Shown: positions 9,766 to 18,895, counted from the first letter of the stretch. The stretch is DNA of 64,000 nt from Panorpa germanica (GCA_963678705.1 OY783208.1:13079782-13143781); one strand, 5' to 3'. Numbers and translations: made by a program. The notes: generated by a model not told the origin, from the letters alone.

Positions 9766-12756
9766 GAGAATTACAGTGAATGGGCTTTCGCGGCTGAGAA
9801 TTTCTTAATTCTGGAGGGGCTGTCTGATTGCATCAAGTCGGAGACAGTACCAGAAGAAATAGGAGCAGCAGGTGACGCGAAAACCAGAGCCAAACTTATT
9901 CTCACAATAGATTCGTCGCTGTACGTACACATAAAAGATGTACAAACGACCCATGAGCTGTGGAAGAAATTGAAGAACCTATTCGATGACTCAGAATTTA
10001 CGAGAAGGATCAGTTTGCTGAGGAGTTTGATTTCCATTCGACTCGAGAATAGTGTTTCAATGACTTCGTACGTGACACAGATAATTGAAACAAGCCAGAA
10101 ATTTAGTGGTACAGGTTTCAACATTAATGATGAGTGGGTCGCATCGCTTTTGTTAGCGGGATTAACAGAAAAATATTCCCCTATGATAATGGCGATCAAG
10201 CATTGCGGCATACCATTGACAGCAGACGCCATTAAAACAAAGTTGTTGGACATGGAAGAAAGCGAAAACGGTGGCGACAGCAGCGCTTTCAATTCCAGTG
10301 GTGTGTTTGCGAGTTATAAGAAGAACCGGAATGTTGGTGGCACTTCAACCAGAGACAATGCCCATATGTCAAAGTCAAAACCAAAGGTCATAACATGCTA
10401 TAAATATAAACAAACAGGGCATTACCGTAATCAGTGTACATTTTCGAACAAAAATTCATGGAATACAAACAATAATGAACGTACAAGTAGTAATGCGTTT
10501 AGCGCCGTGTTCTTGAATGGTGAATTTTGCAAAAGCGATTGGTATATTGACTCCGGGGCGAGTGTTCATCTTACCGCGAACAAAGAATGGTTGTCAAATG
10601 TGTCGCGGGATCTTAAGATTAAGGAAATTGTCGTGGCAAACAAAAATAAAATACCTGTATTATGTACTGGAGATGTGCAGATTACGATAAAGACGCACGC
10701 CAGTGAATACGATATTACAGTGGAAGGTGTATTGTGCGTACCAAAGTTGACTACAAATCTGTTGTCTGTTAGTCAACTTATATCCAAAGGAAACAAAGTT
10801 TTATTTAACAACAATGGTTGTCAGATTTTCAATAAGGCAGGAGTACTTGTGGCTACAGCATGTCTGTTGAATGGTGTATATAAACTGAATATGTCTGAAT
10901 ATTGTTCAGCAACTGCAATGACTGTGTCCAGTGAAGTTTGGCATCGACGTTTAGGTCATGTCAACAGCCAGTATTTGAACAAGATGCAAGATGCTGTAGA
11001 TAGATTGACAATTGATAGTAAGATTGATATGTCCAAATCATCATGTGTCGCATGCTGTGAGGGCAAGCAAAGCCGGTTGCCTTTTCCCAAAGAAGGTAGC
11101 AGAAGTACTGAGTTGTTACATATTGTGCATACCGATCTCTGTGGACCAATGGAAAATCGGTCAATAGGTGGTTCGAGATACTTCATGCTGTTCATCGATG
11201 ATTTTAGTCGTATGACATATATTTATTTCCTAAAAACAAAGGATGAGGCGTTGAAATGCTTTCAACAATACAAAGCAGAGGTTGAGAATCAACTTAATCG
11301 CAGGATTAAGATTTTGAGAAGTGACAATGGGGCAGAATTCTGCAACAGCAAGTTTTATGATTTTTTTATGTCGCATGAGATAGTACATCACAAAACAAAC
11401 CCATACACGCCAGAGCAGAATGGACTCTCGGAGCGATATAACCGGACTATTGTTGAGAAAGCCAGATGTCTGTTGTTCGATGCAGGTCTCGAGAAAAGGT
11501 TTTGGGCAGAGGCTGCACACACTGCAGTGTACTTACAGAACAGGACTGTGACTACATCATTAAATTATAAAACTCCTTTCGAGATATGGACAGATAGAAA
11601 GCCTGATGTAAGTCACCTACGTATTTTTGGTAGCATAATTATGGTACATGCGCTAAAACAAAAGAGATTGAAATGGGACAGAAAAGCTGAAAAGTGTATC
11701 CTTGTCGGCTATTCTAAAGATGTCAAAGGGTACAGAATTTACAACCCGAAGTCTAATGTCATCACTACCAGTAGAGATGTTATAGTATTGGAGAAGATAG
11801 AGACAGAGAATAATCTTCTGGAGGTACAGGAACATTGTTCAGATGATGTGAATACAGTTCCAGTAGGGGAAGAAAATTTGACACTTCAGGAAGATTCACA
11901 TGAACAATCAGATAGCTTGAACATGGATGACAGTGGTGAAATGTATGTACCTTATGAAGATGAAACATTAGATAGCTCAGAGTCTGGTGCAACAGACAGT
12001 GAAGACTCCATAACACTCAACAATGTCAACACAATAAGTGGTCCTCGGCGTAGAAAGCAGCCAGACAGATTTGGATTTGCAAGTGCTTGCATAGAAGATG
12101 ACCAGATGTTCACGGGTGAGATATTGTTGCAAGAAGCCTTGGAAGGATCTGAGAAAGCACAGTGGTTAGCGGCAGTGCAGGAAGAGCTACAGTCGTTCGA
12201 GAAAAATAGTGCGTGGGAACTCGTAGATGTTTCAAAAGATGGTACTATAGTGCAGTGCAAGTGGGTGTTGCGGAAATAGTACGATAGTGAAAACAATGTG
12301 CGTTACCGTGCTCGTCTAGTCGCAAAGGGCTTCACGCAAAAACATGATGTGGACTATGCTGAAACATTTTCGCCTGTAGTGAGACATACAACTCTTAGAC
12401 TATTATTTGCATTGTCTGTAAAGTTAGGTTTAGATGTCACTCATTTAGATGTTAAGACTGCGTTCTTAAATGGTGATTTAGAGGAAACCATTTACATGAA
12501 AATGCCAGATTGTTATAATAGTAGTAGTTCAGTTAGTAAAGTATTAAAACTTAAAAAGGCCATTTATGGACTTAAGCAGGCCTCTAGGGCCTGGAATAAA
12601 AAGGTAGATGATTGTTTGATCAGTAATGGTTATGAAAGATCAAAAATAGAGCCATGTATGTATATAAAGGATAATAACAAATGTAAGACCATTGTAACAG
12701 TCTATGTCGATGATTTCTTTATATTTTCCAATAATAAAACTGAAACTAAGAGCTTG
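9766..12756 (+). pseudogene. Outer Copia gag-pol, 5' part up to the insertion
   Basis: Single frame with Gag (UBN2-type; ENYSEWAFAAENF at the start), knuckle CYKYKQTGHYRNQC and protease WYIDSGASVH (Asp near 10549). Then come the pre-integrase WHRRLGH...C..C and integrase HTDLCGP, RSDNGAEF, EQNGLSERYNRT (D, D and E present), followed by RT with LDVKTAFLNGDL and the catalytic YVDD at about 12703. Defects: the initiator region is degenerate, with stops before 9766 and no ATG found; the second knuckle cysteine is tyrosine; TAG at 12277-12279 lies between integrase and RT; and the frame is cut at 12756 by the inner element. The reading frame resumes in phase at 16966. Confidence 0.9.
12752..12756. 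repeat. Target-site duplication GCTTG (left)
   Basis: Identical GCTTG follows the inner element at 16961-16965. Five base pairs is the Copia length. Confidence 0.9.
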
Positions 12757-13005
12757 TGTTAAAATTAGCAGAGATAAACTATTAATTTATATTAATCAGG
12801 TTTATTATATTTAACAAAATGTACACATGCTTTTATGATGTCACGGAGTATATAAAACATAGTGGTACGGTATTACAGAGTATAGTATTAACTACGTAGT
12901 ATTACGGTATTACAGAGTACTGTATTACCTACAGTACTACCGAGTATAAAAACAAAGATAGAATAGTGTCAATACCGAGAGGTAGCGCTAAATTTAAATC
13001 CAACA
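12757..13005 (-). repeat. 3' LTR of the inner, prominin-bearing element
   Basis: 249 bp. The minus strand begins TGTTGGATTT and ends AATTTTAACA. Contains internal degenerate repeats of ACGGTATTACAGAGTA. Immediately preceded (minus sense) by the polypurine tract AGAGGGAG at 13006-13013. Confidence 0.9.
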
Positions 13006-13013
13006 CTCCCTCT
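13006..13013 (-). other. Polypurine tract
   Basis: AGAGGGAG abutting the 3' LTR on the minus strand. The same octamer followed by the same LTR start recurs at 13257-13250 as a scar behind the prominin frame. Confidence 0.8.
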
Positions 13014-13026
13014 AAATTTAGACATT

Positions 13027-13210
13027 CTAACAACAAATTATAATTAATTGAGTGTCAAAAAACATGAAAATATTAATCAAGTTATAGTACAAGATATTCT
13101 TAATTACACTGATGGCACTTTGATTATCCAAATGTAAACACATAGTGTCTTGTTTATATTCACCAATATCACATAAAACTTGCTTTATCCACATAGTACA
13201 GTATTGTAGA
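13027..13210 (-). pseudogene. RNase H C-terminal fragment of the inner element's pol
   Basis: The minus-strand frame contains MWIKQVLCDIG and LDNQSAISVIKN, matching the Copia RNase H core (WLkqlL..lg...l..DNQSAi.l.kNp). It is followed by a degraded equivalent of the KHIDIKYHF motif. Directly after it come the polypurine tract and LTR, its normal place in Copia pol. Only about 60 codons remain. Its presence downstream of the prominin frame shows that the host sequence replaced the middle of pol rather than the end. Confidence 0.75.
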
Positions 13211-13257
13211 AGTGTCAATTACTAGAGAGCGCTAAATTTAACTCCAACACTCCCTCT
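13211..13257 (-). repeat. Relic polypurine tract plus LTR start (U3 scar) fused to prominin tail
   Basis: On the minus strand AGAGGGAG (13257-13250) is followed from 13249 by TGTTGGAGTTAAATTTAGCG and ends in ATTGACACT. The true LTR start reads TGTTGGATTTAAATTTAGCG and also runs to ATTGACACT. It is therefore a second, truncated PPT/U3 junction of the same family. It is translated as the last residues of the prominin frame, including EGVLELNLALSSN, so that tail is element-derived. Confidence 0.8.
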
Positions 13258-15186
13258 TGTAGCTTGACATGAGCGCAATTGCAGTTGTTATTGTTTGATT
13301 CAACAAGAGGTCCAGGATAAGGATCAGATTTTTGGTAAAGTCCTGACAATTTCACGCTCAAAATAATGCATGGTATAAATAACAAAATGCACCATCTCAC
13401 TCCAGCCCAGAATCCATTAAATGGGTCTAATATTCTGTTACATCCAGCGACTAATATGGAATCATATACATTAGCCACAGGACCGCAAATTCCCACTTTG
13501 AATTTTAATTGACCAACGATATACGAAAAGTAATCCTTAATATTAGTCTCAATTCCCTCTGCAAATGTTCTTATTAACTTTTTAACTAATAAGGTTCCCT
13601 CATTATTTAACTCATCTTCTGCATGCGTAACTTCTTCGATAACTTTGTCTATAGCTTCATTAAAATTGTTATGACCAAACTTTAATTGAACATCTAGTTC
13701 TGCAGCTTTATCTGATAAATATTTGCTACTTGAGATCATAGGGTCAACTAAATTATCCTGGTAAGACCTCAAATGTAAAGCTTGATTTCGTAAAACTAAA
13801 CCAACTTCAGGTTTGTAAGAAGGTGGAAGTTTATTTGCAGCATCAGCCAATTTATCAGCAAGTTCAGCAAGATTGTAGTTAGTAATATTTCCACCCAGAT
13901 TGTCAACATATTTATAAAATGAAAAATCACTGAGAGAGCTAGTTTGCATATCTCTTACTCTATCCTTAGCTACGTCATTCATTATATGTACAGTTCCATC
14001 TAATTTAAAATCGTCCATTAACTCCGATAGTGTTTTATGTATTCCAAACTTGTCAATATATTCTGTAACTGTATCCAAATCCAAAATGTTTTGCATTTTT
14101 AACGTCGTATAAATAGTCTTATTTGTGCGACAATCTTCAATAATATCACTAAGAACAAGCTTGTCTTTATGATCTTTTGAATATAGTTTATCACCTATAT
14201 TCAGTAATTCATCAACTAAACTAAAAAGTTGATCATTCGCAGGATTATTTAGTGGTACGCAAACTCCTCGATATGCAACTAGTCCAATTACAAAATAGAT
14301 TAGGGCAAAGGCAGCTAAAATAGTTGTAGTCAAAAACATCAGTCCGACGCCACACATAAAAAATGTACTTCCAGCTCCTTTATTGCAACAATCATCACCA
14401 TATCCAGAGACACAGCATCCGTGACGTTAGCAAGTTCATTTGATATTATAGCACTGCCGGCATCTAAAGATTTTTCAAGCCCTTTTTGAACTTCATCAAA
14501 ATTGTCGACTAAGATATGTCTAACATGCTTTGCTGTACTCTCCAAATATTTCACAGAATCTCTTGAAGCGATTCTGACAGAGTTAGGAGCTAGTTTAATA
14601 CCATCTTCCATATAACTGTTTGTAACAAAAGCTACAACAACACCAAATAGCATGGCAGTCGCTACCCCTATTAACACCAACCCCAAAATGACTCGTCGGC
14701 AAGTGTTATGTTTTTTTTTTTTTTTTTATAAAAGAGTTGCGTTCTCGCACCACAAGAACCAGCGCAACGACAGCAACAGAAACAAAATCCAATAATTGGC
14801 ATCAAAATAGCAATAAGTAAACCTAGAATAATGATCACAATCAAGAATGCATAGTGTGATGCTAAAGTGGTCCATTGTGTAGCAAAATCACCAACCACGA
14901 AATTGCCGTCCTTCACAGTTAAAAAGCCATCTGGAACTGCTTTTTCACCGACAACTGCATTGAGAACCACGTGTGTCCCATTATACAAGGGTGCCATCCC
15001 CTTAGCGCTGAACGCTGTGCCAGCTTCGTATTTTGCATGGCTTTGGTATTCTGTGAATTCAACTTTGCCTAAGTCGATGGCCCTTTCCAATAACTCGACC
15101 ACTTCTTTCCTATTACTATGTTGACTACTTCCACTACTCAATAATGTAGTTAATATTATAAAAACAAATAGTTTTAATTTAGCCAT
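13215..15186 (-). pseudogene. Prominin-like (CD133 family) cDNA captured in an LTR element
   Basis: Prominins are five-pass glycoproteins of membrane protrusions. The likely start is ATG at 15186: MAKLKLFVFIILTTLLSSG, a signal peptide. An extracellular region of about 90 residues follows, with an N-glycosylation site (NGT), then TM1 and the diagnostic cytoplasmic FCFCCCRCAGSCG. Next are TM2 (LVLIGVATAMLFGVVVAF), loop 1, TM3-TM4 (LMFLTTTILAAFALIYFVIG), loop 2 of about 270 residues, TM5 (WCILLFIPCIILSVKL), and YPGPLVE. Three overlapping frames (15213-14671, 14686-14339, 14357-13215) give two frameshifts, the first at an A-run (14709-14727). Loop 1 has about 100 residues where the family usually has over 200. 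No introns and no 3' poly(A). The family call is firm; function of this copy is doubtful. Confidence 0.88.
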
Positions 15187-15381
15187 TTTTTGATTGTTTG
15201 TCAACATCGTCAATATTTAAGACCAAGAAAATAAACAAAAAGTTTTTCATAAATTTAACACTTATATAAATAAACTACACTAATTATATAATTTTATGAA
15301 GCACAATTAATATTTATATATCACTTTTAATATATACTTCAGTTATATTTGTATATATTTTTATAATAAAGAAATATATAT

Positions 15382-15975
15382 TCATTGAGCACTACATCTC
15401 CCATCTATCGTCCGATGTATCGAACCCGAGGGCATAGTATCAAATACTCGGTGCCCATTGTTCGAACCTTCGGTTTTTGAGATCCACTTCGAACCCGAGA
15501 ACATAGTATCAACTACTCGGTGTCCATTGTTCGAACCTTCGGTTTGTGCAAATCCCTTAGCACAAAGTCTCGATTTGAACCGTGAACCCGTTGACTCTTC
15601 CTTTATTCGGAACAACCATTTACTGCCGATCACTTTGGCATTCGGAGGTTTTTCTATCAATGTCCAGGTTTCATTTTTCTTATGAGCATCAAGCAGACCA
15701 GAGAGCAGCAATGTCCCGTGCCACTCATCGTCCACTTTAAAGCCAATGTTGCGCAGCTTGTGAGCTGTTGGCATAATTTTGCTCACATACTCTTCTATAC
15801 TTTGACATCCACTGAGCAATGTGTTACATAAATCACGCAGAAGACCAACTCGGCGTGTAAGTCCGGAGTCGTCGTACGCTGCGGCCAATTTGTCCCAAAC
15901 TCCTTTGGCCGTGTTTTCCTCTTGGATATGAACGTAATTGATCGGATCAACCAGAAGAATTAACTTTGTTTTCAC
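15382..15975 (-). pseudogene. Gag-RT fusion fragment of the inner element
   Basis: One frame. Residues 1 to about 95 are Copia Gag (UBN2-type: NTAKGVWDKLAAAYDD, LRDLCNTLL, DEWHGTLLLSGL). It then jumps directly to the start of the RT domain (KKNETWTLIEKPPNAKVIGS, KSRLCAKGFAQ). Knuckle, protease, integrase and most of RT are missing. The C-terminal 60 residues (GSNNGHRVFDTMPSGS and a near-repeat) are translated tRNA-like SINE heads, not protein domain. This is a recombination or template-switch product upstream of the prominin frame. Confidence 0.8.
15411..15555 (-). repeat. Two tandem tRNA-like SINE-head copies
   Basis: On the minus strand the unit AATGGGCACCGAGTA(T/G)TTGATACTATG..CTCGGGTTCGA occurs twice, about 70 bp apart. 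It contains a B-box-like GGGTTCGA. The same unit, better preserved, is part of the SINE at 16213-16294. Confidence 0.6.
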
Positions 15976-16019
15976 TTTTGTATCACGTTTTGAATTGAAC
16001 TACGCTCTGCTACCATTTT

Positions 16020-16100
16020 TGAGATCGGGTTCGAACACGATACCCTGGGCGTTTGTGGGCTACCTTGCTAGGCACTGCACCACCTCGGACGCTTTCAGGC
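16020..16100 (-). repeat. Possible third tRNA-like SINE head
   Basis: The minus strand has GGTGGTGCAGTGCCTAGC (A-box-like) followed about 35 bp later by GTGTTCGAACCC (B-box-like). Wording differs from the neighbouring SINE heads, so it is a different family or a coincidence. Confidence 0.4.
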
Positions 16101-16212
16101 ATGTTCAGCCGGTACATGTTATTTACAATGCTTGTAGTTGTTATTATTTGATTCTTACTGTTTATGATCAAACAGCCTGAGACATCAAATTTCACATGAT
16201 AACAACCAAATA

Positions 16213-16294
16213 AACCAGAAAATATATAACTCTTATCCGGGGATCGAACACCTGAGGACATAGTATCAAATACTCGGTGCCCATTGTGTCGTCC
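16213..16294 (-). repeat. tRNA-derived SINE fragment
   Basis: Minus strand starts GACGACACAATGGG, carries the B box GTGTTCGATCCCCGG and ends in ATATATTTTCTGG. Start, B box and end all match the longer SINE at 52928-53200. Confidence 0.7.
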
Positions 16295-16330
16295 CAAGTT
16301 ATATATTTTTATTTATTTTACTTTTTACCA

Positions 16331-16420
16331 ATCCCAGAAAATATATTTCTGACCCGAGAATCGAACTCGGGACCACAGTAGTTCGAGTCAAGCATTATTC
16401 CACTCGACTATCTGTGGGTG
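16331..16420 (-). repeat. tRNA-derived SINE fragment interrupting gag
   Basis: Minus strand: GATAGTCGAGTGGAA (A box), then CCGAGTTCGATTCTCGGG (B box in a perfect T-arm-like palindrome), then AGAAATATATTTTCTGG. It breaks the gag frame that starts at 16553. Confidence 0.7.
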
Positions 16421-16553
16421 ACTCCGGGTTAACCTCAATACAATCCCATAATTCTTCGTGTTGTAGGTATGTTTTCACTGCGAATTGCCAAGTCGAATAG
16501 TTTTCACGGCCGGTTAACTTCTCGATTAATGCCAGTGAATTATTCGATGCCAT
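16395..16553 (-). pseudogene. Gag N-terminus of the inner element
   Basis: From ATG at 16553 the frame reads MASNNSLALIEKLTGRENYS then TWQFAVKTYLQ, the standard start of Copia Gag. It ends after about 50 codons in the SINE fragment. The longer upstream methionine at 16640 lies in leader sequence and is unlikely to be used. Confidence 0.8.
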
Positions 16554-16696
16554 TTTTATTCGTTGAGAACACTTTAAACACAAAAAAAACAGAAACAGTT
16601 TCAACAGCCACGTTTTTTTTTTTAAGGTTATGTTCACCACACTAAAAGTCTTTATCCACTTTTCCGAAAAACACTTACTAAACGTCTCTGGATTTA

Positions 16697-16711
16697 TCTG
16701 GGCCCATAACC
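16697..16711 (-). other. Primer binding site of the inner element
   Basis: Minus strand GGTTATGGGCCCAG directly after the 5' LTR is a perfect complement of the initiator tRNA-Met anticodon arm (CTGGGCCCATAACC). This fixes the element's orientation as minus. Confidence 0.9.
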
Positions 16712-16960
16712 TGTTAAAATTAGCAGAGATAAACTATTAATTTATATTAATCAGGTTTATTATATTTAACAAAATGTACACATGCTTTTATGATGTCACG
16801 GAGTATATAAAACATAGTGGTACGGTATTACAGAGTATAGTATTAACTACGTAGTAGGACGGTATTACAGAGTACTGTATTACCTACAGTACTACCGAGT
16901 ATAAAAACAAAGATAGAATAGTGTCAATACCGAGAGGTAGCGCTAAATTTAAATCCAACA
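16712..16960 (-). repeat. 5' LTR of the inner, prominin-bearing element
   Basis: 249 bp, identical to 12757-13005 except for two adjacent bases. Followed at 16961-16965 by the target duplication GCTTG. Confidence 0.92.
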
Positions 16961-17859
16961 GCTTGAAACAGATTTTATCTAATAAGTTTAGCATTAAAGA
17001 CTTAGGTGATGTTAAACTATGTCTTGGAATGAATGTAACTTTTAACAAAGATAAAGGATATGTAACTTTGAGCCAGCAAACTTATATTGATCAATTATTG
17101 AACAAATTTAATTTAAGTGATTGTAAGGTTGTTGATACACCTATGGAGGTCAAATTAAATGTAAGTAAAGGTGAAGTAGGTGTAAATAAATGTGTGCCCT
17201 ATCAACAACTAATTGGTAGTTTGATGTACCTGTCAGTCTTAACTAGGCCAGATATTAGTTATTCTATAAGTTTTTTGAGTCAATTCAATAATTGCCATAC
17301 TAAACAGCATTGGGAATATGCAAAGAGATTATTGAGATATCTTAAAAGAACTAAATCTTATGGAATAAAATATTGTAAAGATGGTAACTCAGAAATAAGA
17401 GGCTATGTTGATGCTGATTGGGCTTCTAACTCTGAAGATAGGAGATCATATACTGGGTGTTTTTTGTTGTCTCATGGTGTAATATCATGGGAATGTAGGA
17501 AACAGAAATGTGTAGCAATCTCCAGTACTGAATCAGAGTATATTGGTCTATCTGAGGCATGTAGAGAAGCATTATATCTTAAGGAATTACAGTATGAAAT
17601 AACCAATAAGATGTACACAATAAGCATATTCAATGATAACCAAGGCGCACAGAAGTTGTGTGCAAACCCAGTCTTTCATAAACGTACAAAGCATATTGAT
17701 ATCAAATATCATTTTTGTCGTGATTTAGTAAAAGATAAAATTGTTTAAGTACTATATGTGCCAACAGCTGATATGCCAGCTGACATTTTAACGAAAAGTT
17801 TATGTTCAGCAAAGCATTATAAATTTATGTTACTTCTTGTGATAGTTTGTTTAGATTAA
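16961..17859 (+). pseudogene. Outer Copia pol, 3' part (RT thumb and RNase H)
   Basis: After the duplicated GCTTG, the pol frame resumes at 16966. Visible are SIKDLGDVKLCLGMN, PYQQLIGSLMYL, RPDISYS and the RNase H motifs GYVDADWASN, SSTESEYIGLSEA, FNDNQGAQKL and HKRTKHIDIKYHF. A TAA at 17746-17748 interrupts the frame. The C-terminus (PTADMPADILTKSL, the conserved Copia ending) continues in phase to TAA at 17857-17859. It is thus a nonsense mutation, not the natural end. Confidence 0.9.
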
Positions 17860-17902
17860 ATTTGTATTTATCTGTAATAGTGGATATTACGATAAGTAGG
17901 GG

Positions 17903-18063
17903 TGTTATTTAATGTCTATTTTGTATCGACAATATCAGTCAATTATACCAGTAGTGCCATCTACCTTTAACTATGTAATACTGTTTGTTTATATGAGTAG
18001 TAAATGTGAGATTTGGAATAAAGTTTAGTTCGTATCTGTGACTCAAGCTTTTGATTTATTAGA
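17903..18063 (+). repeat. Right (3') LTR of outer Copia element
   Basis: 161 bp, preceded by AAGTAGGGG. Carries the empty site of the solo LTR found in the left LTR. Confidence 0.9.
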
Positions 18064-18068
18064 GTAAA

Positions 18069-18120
18069 CACGTGCGCTCACCAAGGAGTCTCGATGCGAA
18101 CTCCCGATTGATTGTAACAA
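18069..18120 (-). mobile_element. Probable 5' UTR remainder of the LINE
   Basis: Short GC-richer stretch directly behind the GTAAA duplication, hence contiguous with 9301 before the Copia insertion. Unlike the AT-rich Polinton that follows at about 18121. Assignment is by position only. Confidence 0.4.
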
Positions 18121-18361
18121 CTACCACCTTTTAAGGAAATTTTATGAATTTGAAAAATTAGGTTATAAAATAAGTGAGGTAGCAAAATTAGAATTAAAAT
18201 TAAGGAAAGAATTTGAATTTAAATATAATATAAAACCAGATTTGAAACATAACAATTTTAAAAATATTCTAAGAGCATTAAGAACGGGCTATTTTGATGA
18301 TTTATATGATGCATATATATTTCAAAAATTACGTTATTTTGATTTTGGTAATAAGTTATAA
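18121..18361 (+). CDS. Unrecognised Polinton ORF, 5'-truncated
   Basis: An open frame of about 78 codons ends in TAA (18359-18361) and has no ATG. It starts at the edge of the Polinton-like sequence. The predicted peptide is Lys/Glu/Phe-rich and helical (EVAKLELKLRKEFEFK, then NILRALRTGYFDDLYDAY). It is probably the C-terminal end of a gene cut off at the element boundary. No family recognised. Confidence 0.45.
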
Positions 18362-18387
18362 ATTTTAATTTACTTAAATATTTATAT

Positions 18388-18595
18388 ATGCTAGATCAGT
18401 TTAATTATATTTCTTATTCCAAATAAGAGAAATTAAAGGCAATTGAAAAGTATCAGTTACATATAGAACTGGAACCTGATAAATTTGATTATTTTGAAAG
18501 TGAAAAAAAAACAAAAATATTCTAAATCATTATCTTCATTAGAAGAAGAAGAAAAAGAAATTTTATATTTGGATACCTTTTGGTTTGATTTCTAA
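18388..18595 (+). pseudogene. Unrecognised small acidic ORF, broken
   Basis: From ATG at 18388, 12 codons, a TAA, then EKLKAIEKYQLHIELEPDKF and, after a shift in an A9 run, KSLSSLEEEEKEILYLDTFW to TAA at 18593. The pieces read as one acidic helical protein of about 68 residues with one nonsense and one frameshift. No family recognised. Confidence 0.4.
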
Positions 18596-18652
18596 GCCAG
18601 TTATATATGTTACTTTCATTTTATATATATTTAAATTTCTATCTCTGGTATA

Positions 18653-18880
18653 ATGTATATTAGAAGTTATAGTCCCCGCTTATTATTTGAATTGAATGAA
18701 GGAGATAATATTTTTATTTTACCCAAGTTAATAAATATTAATATAAATTTTCGGTCATTTATAGGGTGTTCTGAATTAGTACTAACTGTATTAATTGATA
18801 ATGTTGATGTGATTTATTTACATGTACTACATATTGCAAATGAGTTTAGTCTATGTATAGATTTGAAATTAAATTGTTAA
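18653..18880 (+). CDS. Unrecognised small ORF, 75 codons
   Basis: Complete ATG-to-stop frame in the Polinton accessory region. Its middle alternates hydrophobic and Ile/Asn residues (LPKLININI, VLTVLIDNVDVIYL), suggesting beta strands. No signal peptide or motif recognised. It may be a composition-driven frame. Confidence 0.35.
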   Translation: MYIRSYSPRLLFELNEGDNIFILPKLINININFRSFIGCSELVLTVLIDNVDVIYLHVLHIANEFSLCIDLKLNC

Positions 18881-18895
18881 TTAGAGTCTCATTTA

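Larger units (their letters stand above)
12757..16960 (-). mobile_element. Young Copia-type element carrying a captured prominin gene
   Basis: 4204 bp. LTRs are 12757-13005 and 16712-16960, each 249 bp, starting TGTTAAAATT and ending AATCCAACA on the plus strand. They differ only at two adjacent bases (TT versus GG, near 12904/16858). The coding sense is minus: the PBS lies next to the 16712 LTR and the polypurine tract next to the 13005 LTR. Order from the 5' end: gag start, several tRNA-like SINE heads, a gag-to-RT fusion fragment, a prominin coding region, a short PPT/U3 scar, an RNase H fragment, PPT, 3' LTR. Most of pol is missing, so it is non-autonomous and must have moved using another element's proteins. 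Near-identical LTRs and a perfect target duplication mean the chimera itself transposed recently. Confidence 0.9.
9307..18063 (+). mobile_element. Copia-type LTR retrotransposon (outer), split by a second element
   Basis: Left LTR 9307-9656 and right LTR 17903-18063 both start TGTTATTT and end TTATTAGA. They are flanked by the 5-bp target duplication GTAAA (9302-9306 and 18064-18068). Over the shared 161 bases they differ at about two positions. The left LTR is longer only because of a 189-bp solo-LTR insertion with its duplication. A PBS complementary to the anticodon arm of initiator tRNA-Met (GGTTATGGACCCAG, 9657-9670) and a polypurine tract (AAGTAGGGG, just before 17903) are present. It sits in the 5' end of the LINE and is itself interrupted by the element at 12757-16960. 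Confidence 0.92.

Noticed and set aside
9771-10292. 173-codon minus-strand ORF opposite the outer Copia gag
   Set aside because: Shadow of the sense gag-pol frame; no independent motif.
13215-15186. Prominin as a resident single-copy host gene of this locus
   Set aside because: It lies strictly inside an LTR pair with a target duplication, has no introns, and its tail is fused to LTR sequence.
13215-15382. Prominin as a LINE-made processed pseudogene inserted into the Copia element
   Set aside because: No poly(A) tail or target duplication at its borders, and it is in the same orientation as the element with an LTR-derived fusion at the 3' end. Not fully excluded.
16331-16420. Functional tRNA gene on the minus strand
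   Set aside because: Good B box and T-arm-like palindrome, but the acceptor ends do not pair and the 3' text (ATATATTTTCTGG) is shared with SINE copies.
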